DNA of 64,000 bases from Bradyrhizobium sp. 190 (lineage in GTDB: Bacteria; Pseudomonadota; Alphaproteobacteria; Rhizobiales; Xanthobacteraceae): positions 186,001-250,000 of the forward strand of contig NZ_JADPJL010000024.1 of assembly GCF_023073415.1 (NCBI RefSeq). The letters run 5' to 3'. Shown here piece after piece: positions 57,643 to 64,000 of the stretch. The notes under the pieces are model-generated. The model ran no database searches and was not told the origin of the DNA. It was given only the letters and a program-made list of their open reading frames with translations. Made by a program: the position numbers and the translations under genes. Every line of letters begins with the position of its first letter. The first letter of the stretch is position 1.

Positions 57643-58638
57643 ATGCCCTCAGGCCCTTCCTCCCGCTCCGAAATGGAGATCGAACTGAGCAAACTGTCCT
57701 CGCCCCGGATTTTTCTGGTGCGAATGCTGGTGTTCCTGGTGCTGTGCGCGCTGGTCATGGTCGTGCTCTACAAGCAGATCATGGTCGCGTTCTTTGCCAA
57801 CCCCGGCCTCAACGCACTGATCGGCGGGGTGCTCCTGATCGGCATCATCCTGTCGTTCCGGCAGGTGATCCGGCTCTATCCGGAAGTGGCCTGGGTCAAC
57901 AATTTCCGTATCGCCGATCCCGGGCTCGCGATCGAGCGGCGGCCGACCCTGCTGGCGCCGATGGCGGCGATCCTCGGCGGCGAGCGCTCCGGGCGGATGA
58001 CGATCTCGCAGCAGACCATGCGGCACCTGCTCGATTCGATCGCAACGCGGCTGGATGAAGCCCGCGATATTTCCCGCTACATGACGGGCTTGCTGGTCTT
58101 TCTCGGCCTGCTCGGCACCTTCTGGGGTCTGATCGAAACCGTAGGTTCCGTCGGCAAGGTGATCGACGGCTTGAAGGTCGGCGGCGATTCCGGCGCCCTG
58201 TTCGACACCCTGAAGGACGGGCTGGCCGCGCCGCTCGCAGGCATGGGCATTTCGTTCTCGTCCTCGCTGTTCGGCCTCGCCGGCTCCCTGATCCTGGGCT
58301 TTCTCGACCTGCAGTCGAGCCAGGCGCAGAACCGCTTCTACACCGACCTCGAGGACTGGCTCGCCTCCACCGTGCGCGAATATGGCGACGGCGGCTCCGG
58401 ACTCGGCGGCGAATTGCAACATGCGATGGAACGTATACGCGCGGTGGCTGAAGAGAGCGGCGGCAGCCGCAGCACCACGGCGGCGATGGCCAACCTCGCC
58501 GAGGCCATCCAGGGCCTGGTCGCGCATATGCGCACCGAGCAGCAGATGATCCGCGAATGGGCCGACGGCCAGGGCGAGCAGAACCGCGAGATCAAGAAGC
58601 TCCTGGAGCGGATCGCCAAACAGCCCGAGAAGAGCTGA
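57643..58638 (+). CDS. MotA/TolQ/ExbB-family proton channel protein
   Basis: A 331-residue membrane protein. Helices lie at about 24-45 (FLVRMLVFLVLCALVMVVLY) and 58-75. After a cytoplasmic part come the conserved channel helices MTGLLVFLGLLGTFWGLIETVGSV (about 147-170) and GLAAPLAGMGISFSSSLFGLAGSLILGFLD (about 192-220). The tail (about 240-331) is helical and charged. Its partner is the OmpA-domain protein encoded 136 bp downstream, separated by a palindromic repeat. Together they resemble a MotA/MotB-like stator or Tol-like motor, distinct from the tolQ at 444. Confidence 0.88.
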   Translation: MPSGPSSRSEMEIELSKLSSPRIFLVRMLVFLVLCALVMVVLYKQIMVAFFANPGLNALIGGVLLIGIILSFRQVIRLYPEVAWVNNFRIADPGLAIERRPTLLAPMAAILGGERSGRMTISQQTMRHLLDSIATRLDEARDISRYMTGLLVFLGLLGTFWGLIETVGSVGKVIDGLKVGGDSGALFDTLKDGLAAPLAGMGISFSSSLFGLAGSLILGFLDLQSSQAQNRFYTDLEDWLASTVREYGDGGSGLGGELQHAMERIRAVAEESGGSRSTTAAMANLAEAIQGLVAHMRTEQQMIREWADGQGEQNREIKKLLERIAKQPEKS

Positions 58639-58648
58639 ACGAGAGCAC

Positions 58649-58756
58649 GCCCCGGACCGCAGTGCGGCACGAAGTGCTGCGCTGCAGAGCCGGGGCCCAT
58701 CGAGACAGGTCCCGGCTCTGCGGAGCAGCGTTTCACGCTGCACCGCGTCCGGGACA
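58649..58756. repeat. Palindromic repeat inside the MotA-like/OmpA-like gene pair
   Basis: GCAGAGCCGGG (58684-58694) pairs with CCCGGCTCTGC (58711-58721); outer parts (GTCCGGGGC-like and GCGTCCGGGAC) pair partly. It could uncouple expression of the two partner genes. Confidence 0.7.
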
Positions 58757-58774
58757 CGATAGTGGAGACGACGA

Positions 58775-59803
58775 ATGGCCCTCGCCCGTGCACGCCGCAA
58801 TGATTCCGGTTTCAACTACTGGCCGGGGTTCGTCGACGCATTGTCGACGCTGGTGCTGTCGATCGTGTTCCTGCTGTCGGTGTTTCTGGTGGTGCAGTTC
58901 TTCCTGTCGCAGGAGGTCACCGGCAAGGACAAGGCGCTGGAGCAGCTCAACGCCAAGATCGCGCAGCTCAACGACCTGCTGTCGCTGGAGAAGCTCGGCA
59001 AGATCACGCTCGACGACCAGCTCGGGCAATTGCGCGCCGGCCTCGCCGCCGCAGAAGGCGAGCGCGACCGCATCAAGGGACTTTACGACGGGCTGGCCGG
59101 CGCCGGCGGCGACGCCCAGGGCCGCACCAACGAGCTCAACAAGGCGCTCGAATCCGAAAAGACGGTGAGCTCGCGCGCGCTCGCCCAGATCGAGGTGCTC
59201 AACCAGCAGATCAGCGCGCTGCGCCGCCAGCTCGCGGCGCTCGAGGAAGCACTGGAGGTCTCCGAAAAACGCGACAAGGAATCGCAGGGCCGGATTGCCG
59301 ATCTCGGCCAGCGCCTGAATGTCGCGTTGGCGCAGCGCGTGCAGGAATTGTCGCGCTACCGTTCGGAATTCTTCGGCCGCCTGCGCGCCATTCTGGGCAA
59401 TCGCCCCGATATCCGAATCGTCGGCGACCGTTTTGTCTTTCAGTCGGAAGTATTTTTTGACACCGGTCAGGCATTGCTGCTGCCCGAGGGCCGCGTCGAA
59501 CTGGATAAACTCGCCACGGCGCTGATCGATCTGGACAAGCAGATTCCGAGCGAGATCGGCTGGGTGCTGCGGGTCGACGGCCACACCGACATGCGGCCGA
59601 TCAACTCTCCGCTGTTCAAGTCGAACTGGGAATTGTCGTCGGCGCGCGCGATCTCCGTGGTGCAATATCTGGTCTTCCTCGGCGTCCCCGCGCAGCGGCT
59701 GGTCGCCGCCGGCTTTGCCGAATTCCAGCCGCTCGACACCGCGCCCACCGAAGAAGCCTACAAGCGCAACCGCCGCATCGAACTGAAGCTGACGGAACGG
59801 TAG
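58775..59803 (+). CDS. OmpA/MotB-like peptidoglycan-binding membrane protein
   Basis: A 342-residue protein. The single N-terminal helix (FVDALSTLVLSIVFLLSVFLVVQFFL, about 15-40) carries the MotB/TolR-like Asp (FVDALS). A long coiled coil follows (about 50-195, e.g. LAQIEVLNQQISALRRQLAALEEAL), then an OmpA domain (about 215-342: FFDTGQALLLPEGRVELDKLA, RVDGHTDMRPI, SSARAISVVQYLVFLG, RRIELKLTER). It is the natural partner of the MotA-like protein. Its stop shares a base with the GNAT start. Confidence 0.9.
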   Translation: MALARARRNDSGFNYWPGFVDALSTLVLSIVFLLSVFLVVQFFLSQEVTGKDKALEQLNAKIAQLNDLLSLEKLGKITLDDQLGQLRAGLAAAEGERDRIKGLYDGLAGAGGDAQGRTNELNKALESEKTVSSRALAQIEVLNQQISALRRQLAALEEALEVSEKRDKESQGRIADLGQRLNVALAQRVQELSRYRSEFFGRLRAILGNRPDIRIVGDRFVFQSEVFFDTGQALLLPEGRVELDKLATALIDLDKQIPSEIGWVLRVDGHTDMRPINSPLFKSNWELSSARAISVVQYLVFLGVPAQRLVAAGFAEFQPLDTAPTEEAYKRNRRIELKLTER

Positions 59804-60252
59804 TGACCGCAGATTTCACGCTCCGTCCCTATCGTCCCGAGGACGAAGACGCGGCGATCGAGCTGTGGCGGCTGACGTGGCAGCAGGCCTATCCCGCAAT
59901 CGATTTCACCGCCCGCGTGGCGTGGTGGCGGGAGCGCTGGCGCAATGAACTGGTGCCGAATGCGGCGATCATTGTCGCCGAACAGGCGCAAGCCCTGGCC
60001 GGCTTCGTGACCATCGATGGCAACGGCTACCTCGATCAGCTCGTGGTCAGCCCGGATCACTGGGGCTCGAAACTGGCCACCGCATTGGTGGACGAAGCCA
60101 AGCGCCTGTCGCCCGGTGGCGTCACGCTCAAGGTCAACAAGGACAACGCGCGAGCCATCCGCTTCTATGAACGCAATGGTTTTGCACATGCCGGCGAGGA
60201 CGTGAATCCTACGTCGAGAAGGCCGGTACTGAAAATGGCGTGGCGAGCGTGA
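59803..60252 (+). CDS. GNAT-family N-acetyltransferase
   Basis: A 149-residue GNAT protein: FTLRPYRPEDEDAAIELWRLTWQQAYP, GNGYLDQLVVSPDHWGSKLATALVDEAKRL (acetyl-CoA loop region), VTLKVNKDNARAIRFYERNGFAHAGE. The CoA loop is less canonical (HWGSKLA instead of Q/RxxGxG/A). The GTG start overlaps the OmpA-like stop (TAGTG). The substrate is unknown; coupling suggests, but does not prove, a role with the motor pair. Confidence 0.85.
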   Translation: MTADFTLRPYRPEDEDAAIELWRLTWQQAYPAIDFTARVAWWRERWRNELVPNAAIIVAEQAQALAGFVTIDGNGYLDQLVVSPDHWGSKLATALVDEAKRLSPGGVTLKVNKDNARAIRFYERNGFAHAGEDVNPTSRRPVLKMAWRA

Positions 60253-60327
60253 CATCAGTCACGGCCTTGACGGACCGGAACCTCTAATCAGTTCGGCGAT
60301 TGCAAGCCCAACGGCGGAGGCGATCAC

Positions 60328-60561
60328 ATGACGCTGGCTGAATTTGCCAAGGGCTCGGCGACGTTTTTGGTGGTGATCGTCGCCGGATTGCTGTCAGAGA
60401 CCTATCTCGATCGGTATCTCGCCGCGGCCGACAAAAAAGTGGCGTCGTCAAGCGACAGCGCCGAAGCGCCGGCGGCATGCGTCAGGAACGACGGCTCCTG
60501 GAAAAATTGGCCGTGGTCGAATGTGCCGATACTTTCGCCGAAGTGCCGCGAGGATCGCTAG
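60328..60561 (+). CDS. Small membrane-anchored protein, function unknown
   Basis: A 77-residue protein with GGAGG 7 bp upstream of the ATG. One hydrophobic segment (FLVVIVAGLLSETYL, about 13-27) precedes a polar part with two Cys (PAACVRNDG...LSPKCRED). The SWKNWPWSNVP segment is unusual. No family recognised. It converges with the small membrane protein gene at 60562, their stops being directly adjacent. Confidence 0.6.
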   Translation: MTLAEFAKGSATFLVVIVAGLLSETYLDRYLAAADKKVASSSDSAEAPAACVRNDGSWKNWPWSNVPILSPKCREDR

Positions 60562-60762
60562 TCAGATACGCCGAAACAGCACGCCAATAACCAACACGAC
60601 ATAGGCAATAGCCAGAACGTCGAAGACCCGCGACGAGCTGATGATCGGGACGGAAACATGAGCATAACGAACAAGAAGCGCGATAAGCGCCAGCACCAGT
60701 GAAATCAGGAATATCGCGAGTGACGGCGGCGTAAGCGCAAAACCTCCGCGGCGGTATGGCAT
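60562..60762 (-). CDS. Small two-helix membrane protein, function unknown
   Basis: A 66-residue protein from ATG 60762, which has a perfect AGGAGG site just upstream. Two membrane segments: LAIFLISLVLALIALLVRYA (about 14-33) and FDVLAIAYVVLVIGVLFRRI (about 47-66). Similar small proteins are common in Rhizobiales but carry no assigned function. It precedes nothing on its strand and is 67 bp from the stop of the ABC exporter gene. Confidence 0.72.
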   Translation of the reverse strand: MPYRRGGFALTPPSLAIFLISLVLALIALLVRYAHVSVPIISSSRVFDVLAIAYVVLVIGVLFRRI

Positions 60763-60829
60763 GCCCCCTCCTATTTCCAGATTGAACGGGGTTACAACCG
60801 GCAGGCGACGTTCTGGTTCCCGCCTTTTT

Positions 60830-62686
60830 CTATCCTCCCTCGAATTGCAACCGCGCCAGCCGCGCGTACAACCCGTTCGCTGCAACCAGCTCCGCATGCG
60901 TGCCGTGCTCGACGATCTTGCCCTGATCCATCACCATAATCCGGTCGCAGGACAACACGGTGGCGAGACGATGCGCGATGACGAGCGTGGTGCGGTGGCG
61001 CATCAATTCCTCCAGCGCGGTCTGCACCAGCGTTTCGCTTTCGGCATCGAGCGCGGACGTGGCTTCGTCGAGCAGCAATAGCGGCGCGTCGCGCAGGATC
61101 GCGCGCGCAATCGCGATGCGCTGGCGCTGGCCGCCAGACAGCGTCACACCGCGCTCGCCGAGCTGCGCCTCGAATCCGCCAGGCAGGCGGCGCAGGAATT
61201 CGGAGGCATGCGCCAGATCGGCGGCGCGCTCGACTTCGGCATCGCTGGCGTCGGGCCGGCCGAAGCGGATATTTTCGCGCGCGGACGCCGCGAACACCAC
61301 CGAGTCCTGCGGCACCAACGCGATGCGCGAGCGGACGTCGACCGGATCGGCCGATCTGACCGGTACGCCGTCGAGCGAAATCGTGCCGCGTGCGGGATCA
61401 TAGAAGCGCAGCAAGAGGTGAAACAGCGTGCTCTTGCCCGCCCCTGACGGTCCGACGATTGCGACCTTTTCGCCGGCCTTGACCGCGAGCGAGACGTTGT
61501 CGATCGCAAGCGCGTCCGGCCGCGCCGGATAGGCGAAGCTGACATTTTCAAAACCGACGTCGCCGCGCGCAGGCTGCGGCAGCGCTGCCGGCTGCGGCGG
61601 GGCCGTGATCTGCGATTTGACCCGCAGGATCTCAAACAACCGCTCGGCGGCGCCAGACGCAGCCGAGACTTCGCCCCAGACCTCGCTGAGTTGGCCGAGA
61701 CCGGCGGCGGCGAATGCCGCATACAGCACGAACTGGCCGAGCCGGCCCGGCGTGATCTGCCCGGTCAGCACGTCGTGCGAGCCGACCCAGAGGATCGCCA
61801 CGACGCTGGAGAACACGATGAAGATGATGATCAGCGTCAGCACCGCGCGCGCCCGCGTCGAGCTGCGCGCCGCCTCATAGGCCTGCTCGACCTCGCCACC
61901 GAAGCGGTTGGTCGCCATCCGCTCGCTGGTATAGGCCTGCACGGTCCTGATCGCACCGATCAGTTCGGAGGCGTAGGCGCTGGCGTCCGCCAGCGTATCC
62001 TGCGCGTTACGCGACAGCCGCCGCACCCAGCGCCCGAACGCCACCAGCGGAATCACGATCAGCGGGATCGCCAACAGCACGAAGCCCGACAATTTCGGGC
62101 TCGTGATCACCATCATGGCGGTGGCGCCGATGAACAGCATCATGTTGCGCAGCGCGATCGACACCGACGCACCGACCGCCGATTTGATCTGGGTGGTATC
62201 GGCCGTCAGCCGCGACACCAGTTCGCCCGAGCGCGCGGAATCGAAGAACGCTGGCGACAGCGAGACCAGATGCGCGAACACGTCGCGCCTGAGATCGGCG
62301 ACGATGCGCTCGCCGATCGTCATGACGAGGTAGTAGCGCGACGCGCTTGCCGCAGCCAGCACCGCGACAATGGCGATCATGACGCTGAAATAGCTGTTGA
62401 TCAGGGCGATGCCTTCGGGGCTGAAGCCGAAATCGATCATGCGCCTGACCGCGATCGGCACCACGAGCGTGGTGATCGCCGCAACCGTCAGCGAGATGAA
62501 GGCGAGAGCCGCGCGTCCGCGATAGCGCGCGACGTAGGGCGCCAGCGCCAGTAGCGGGCGGAGCTTGGCGCTCGTCTTGGCCGGCGACTGCGTCAGCTGG
62601 GCCTCGATAAAGGCCTCTTCGTCGAGCAGGGCGTCGCGCCGTGGAGGCGTGCCAGGGGGGCCTTCAAACTGTTCCGCTGCGCTCAT
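60830..62686 (-). CDS. ABC exporter, fused permease and ATPase
   Basis: A 618-residue MsbA/BmrA-type half transporter. Six membrane helices occupy about 45-330. The nucleotide-binding domain spans about 365-600 with Walker A AIVGPSGAGKSTLFHLLLRF, VPQDSVVFAASARENIRFG (Q-loop), VTLSGGQRQRIAIARAIL (signature), LLLLDEATSALDAESE (Walker B, D-loop) and VIAHRLATVLSCDRI (H-loop). It works as a homodimer exporting lipids or drugs. Start 62686 was chosen from the family. Divergent from rpmE. Confidence 0.94.
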   Translation of the reverse strand: MSAAEQFEGPPGTPPRRDALLDEEAFIEAQLTQSPAKTSAKLRPLLALAPYVARYRGRAALAFISLTVAAITTLVVPIAVRRMIDFGFSPEGIALINSYFSVMIAIVAVLAAASASRYYLVMTIGERIVADLRRDVFAHLVSLSPAFFDSARSGELVSRLTADTTQIKSAVGASVSIALRNMMLFIGATAMMVITSPKLSGFVLLAIPLIVIPLVAFGRWVRRLSRNAQDTLADASAYASELIGAIRTVQAYTSERMATNRFGGEVEQAYEAARSSTRARAVLTLIIIFIVFSSVVAILWVGSHDVLTGQITPGRLGQFVLYAAFAAAGLGQLSEVWGEVSAASGAAERLFEILRVKSQITAPPQPAALPQPARGDVGFENVSFAYPARPDALAIDNVSLAVKAGEKVAIVGPSGAGKSTLFHLLLRFYDPARGTISLDGVPVRSADPVDVRSRIALVPQDSVVFAASARENIRFGRPDASDAEVERAADLAHASEFLRRLPGGFEAQLGERGVTLSGGQRQRIAIARAILRDAPLLLLDEATSALDAESETLVQTALEELMRHRTTLVIAHRLATVLSCDRIMVMDQGKIVEHGTHAELVAANGLYARLARLQFEGG

Positions 62687-62865
62687 GAAATCCGACCGGT
62701 TTTGCCGCCCCCAGATAGGCCCCCGCGGCCCCCTCTGGCAAATCCGGGAGATTCCCAATCAGGCTTATACGTAGCTTGTTTTGGCGGGCGGCTTACGTTA
62801 TAGAGCCGCCAAATCCCGTATCCCCTGACTTTTGCGACGGGCGCCGGCGCGCCGAAGGATATGCC

Positions 62866-63093
62866 ATGAAAGCCGAAATTCATCCGAATTATCATACGAT
62901 TACGGTCGTGATGACCGACGGGACCGAGTACCAGACCCGCTCCACCTGGGGCAAGGAAGGCGACAAGCTGAACCTCGATATCGACCCCAAATCGCATCCG
63001 GCCTGGACCGGCGGCTCGCAGCAGCTGCTCGACCGCGGCGGCCGTGTGTCGCGCTTCCAGAAGAAGTTTTCGGGCTTCCTCAAGAAGGATTGA
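62866..63093 (+). CDS. rpmE: 50S ribosomal protein L31
   Basis: A 75-residue L31: MKAEIHPNYHTITVVMTDGTEYQTRSTWG, LNLDIDPKSHPAWTGGSQQLLDRGGRVSRFQKKFSGF. The zinc-binding Cys residues of the C+ form are absent, so it is the C-minus type usual in alphaproteobacteria. A strong terminator follows (63131-63162). Start 62866 gives the family N-terminus. Confidence 0.96.
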   Translation: MKAEIHPNYHTITVVMTDGTEYQTRSTWGKEGDKLNLDIDPKSHPAWTGGSQQLLDRGGRVSRFQKKFSGFLKKD

Positions 63094-63130
63094 GGGTTTT
63101 CGGACCCCTCCCGCTCCCGCCCAGACATGC

Positions 63131-63162
63131 AAAAACGCCCCGGTTTGCCGGGGCGTTTTTTT
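63131..63162 (+). terminator. Rho-independent terminator after rpmE
   Basis: 8-bp GC stem CGCCCCGG/CCGGGGCG (63136-63143 with 63148-63155), 4-nt loop, followed by a run of seven T. It ends 69 bp after the rpmE stop. Confidence 0.92.
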
Positions 63163-63170
63163 GTTCTTTC

Positions 63171-63248
63171 CGTCATTGCGAGCGTAGCGAAGCAATCCAT
63201 GCCTCAACTTGCGGAGCTATGGATTGCTTCGCTTCGCTCGCAATGACG
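63171..63248. repeat. Palindromic intergenic repeat, CATTGCGAG family
   Basis: Arms CGTCATTGCGAGC-x-TAGCGAAGCAATCCAT (63171-63200) and 63219-63248 are inverted copies with one or two mismatches. Same family as 1555-1672. It lies between the convergent rpmE and rcdA-like genes. Confidence 0.9.
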
Positions 63249-63258
63249 ACGGAGAGAT

Positions 63259-63771
63259 TTACTGCTCGAAGGCCGCCTTCAGGCGGTTGAGCTGCGGCAC
63301 CAGCGGGTTGCCGATCGGGGCCCGCTCTGCTGACGGCGCGTGGATCGTGGTGTCGAGCCGGCGGACCCGCGTCTGCAGGCTCATCGAGCGCGCAATCAGA
63401 TCCTGCAATTGCTGCGGCAGCTTTGCGATCATGTCCTCAGACCCGGGATCGGCGGCGGTGAGCTTGACTTTGGTCTTTTCCCGATTGGCCTGGGTCAGCG
63501 TCATCTCGCCTTCCTTGACCGCGCGATGCAGCAGCAGCCAGGACGCAAGCTGCATCAGGCGGGTGGTGAGGCGCATGCTTTCGGTTGCGTAAGTGAGGCT
63601 GACAGAGCGCTCGAGCGCCTTGGCCTCGGTGCGGCCGTCGCCGTCGAGATAGGCGGCGGTTTCCTCAACCAGGTCCATGCCTTCCCGAAACAGAACTCCG
63701 AATGCCGCGGAATTGGTGAGCCGCTCGCTGAACAGAACGAGCGCGGATTCGCTTTGCGAACGGTCCGCCAT
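63259..63771 (-). CDS. rcdA: DUF1465 protein, RcdA (regulator of CtrA degradation) homologue
   Basis: A 170-residue, helical DUF1465 protein: SERLTNSAAFGVLFREGMDLVEETAAYLDGDGRTEAKAL, YATESMRLTTRLMQLASWLLLHRAVKEGEMT. Caulobacter RcdA, an adaptor that helps ClpXP degrade CtrA, belongs to this family, and the EGMDLVEETAAYLDG segment is its hallmark. The start at 63771 was chosen from family length. The function in this organism (cell-cycle proteolysis adaptor) is by homology. Confidence 0.88.
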   Translation of the reverse strand: MADRSQSESALVLFSERLTNSAAFGVLFREGMDLVEETAAYLDGDGRTEAKALERSVSLTYATESMRLTTRLMQLASWLLLHRAVKEGEMTLTQANREKTKVKLTAADPGSEDMIAKLPQQLQDLIARSMSLQTRVRRLDTTIHAPSAERAPIGNPLVPQLNRLKAAFEQ

Positions 63772-63921
63772 GGTTAACGCCCTCACGCCACTATTTGCCC
63801 CACCGGCTGTGAACCACCGGCTTATGATGAACAAATCATTGCGCTTGTCTGGGCGAGAGTCCAGCGGCAACCGGATTTATGGTTTCCAGCGTATGGGGGC
63901 ACAAAATAGCCGTGCTGCGCA

Positions 63922-63953
63922 CAAAAAAGAGCCGCCGTTTCCGGCGGCTTTTG
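63922..63953 (-). terminator. Rho-independent terminator of a minus-strand gene beyond the window
   Basis: Stem GCCGCCG/CGGCGGC (63931-63937 with 63941-63947) with a short loop. Read on the minus strand it is followed by CTCTTTTTTG, a good U-run; the plus strand has only a weak TTTT. It probably ends a transcript entering from beyond position 64000. Confidence 0.75.
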
Positions 63954-64000
63954 AAGTTGATAACAGGGAGGCGTCAAACAGAGTGGACAGGAGCCACTCG

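Noticed and set aside
57643..59803. Zorya-type anti-phage system (ZorA/ZorB)
   Set aside because: The MotA-like plus OmpA-like pair resembles ZorAB in outline, but no ZorC, ZorD or ZorE gene is nearby, the MotA-like protein lacks the very long tail of ZorA, and neighbours are ordinary housekeeping genes.

Overview
The window looks like chromosomal DNA of an alphaproteobacterium of the Bradyrhizobium/Rhodopseudomonas group (Nitrobacteraceae). The assignment is inferred from high GC, the gene order (yebC-ruvC-ruvA-ruvB-ybgC, tolQ-tolR, zapA next to a 5-FTHF cyclo-ligase, tkt-gap-pgk-fba, rpmE beside an RcdA homologue) and many short palindromic intergenic repeats of several families. No database search was possible; product calls come from reading the protein sequences.

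Layout. (1) 1-1157 (minus): start of a Tol/Exb locus (tolR/exbD, running off the edge, and tolQ). (2) 1158-22986: an accessory block of about 22 kb between tolQ and its usual neighbour ybgC. It holds cysE, a LysR-controlled set of small exported enzymes (DUF1330, ABM monooxygenase, RibD-like reductase, cupin, tautomerase, carboxymuconolactone decarboxylase), regulator/target pairs (TetR-DUF2852, HxlR-RibD-like, TetR-GST, NTF2-TetR), several YCII/DGPF proteins and GSTs, a DoxX-SRPBCC-VOC operon, an ECF42-type sigma factor, a cobT remnant and a run of overlapping micro-ORFs. (3) 22987-28630 (minus): ybgC, a Tat-type phosphoesterase, a decaying DUF6869 gene, then ruvB-cdd-ruvA-ruvC-yebC. (4) 28832-36432 (plus): two soluble chemoreceptors (one with PilZ) and a three-subunit molybdenum hydroxylase of PaoABC type. 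(5) 36520-39692 (minus): ymdB-like, 5-FTHF cyclo-ligase, a structured non-coding stretch at the usual 6S RNA position, an inserted DUF559 gene bounded by 25-bp inverted repeats, zapA and DUF4164. (6) 39980-49437 (plus): central carbon cluster tkt, gap, pgk, class II fba, class I fba, a thiE-like gene, a Sel1-repeat protein and an inositol monophosphatase. (7) 49996-57345: a membrane protein with a periplasmic beta-helix-like domain, a divergent tiny exported peptide, an RND efflux pair and a broken cfa fragment. (8) 57643-64000: a MotA/TolQ-like plus OmpA-domain pair with a GNAT gene, two small membrane proteins, an ABC exporter, rpmE and the rcdA homologue.

Main observation: the exact bipartite motif TGTCGG-N17-CGTC occurs on the minus strand in front of four separate operons inside the accessory block: DGPF-ECF42 sigma itself, DoxX-SRPBCC-VOC, GST-SnoaL, and a DGPF gene. 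It fits the general form of ECF41/ECF42 promoters, so the block appears to contain a sigma factor together with a local regulon of small detoxification-type proteins. Other points of interest are three overlapping micro-ORFs just upstream of the sigma operon, the DUF559 cassette with perfect terminal inverted repeats, and matched operator palindromes for a WHG-type TetR regulator.
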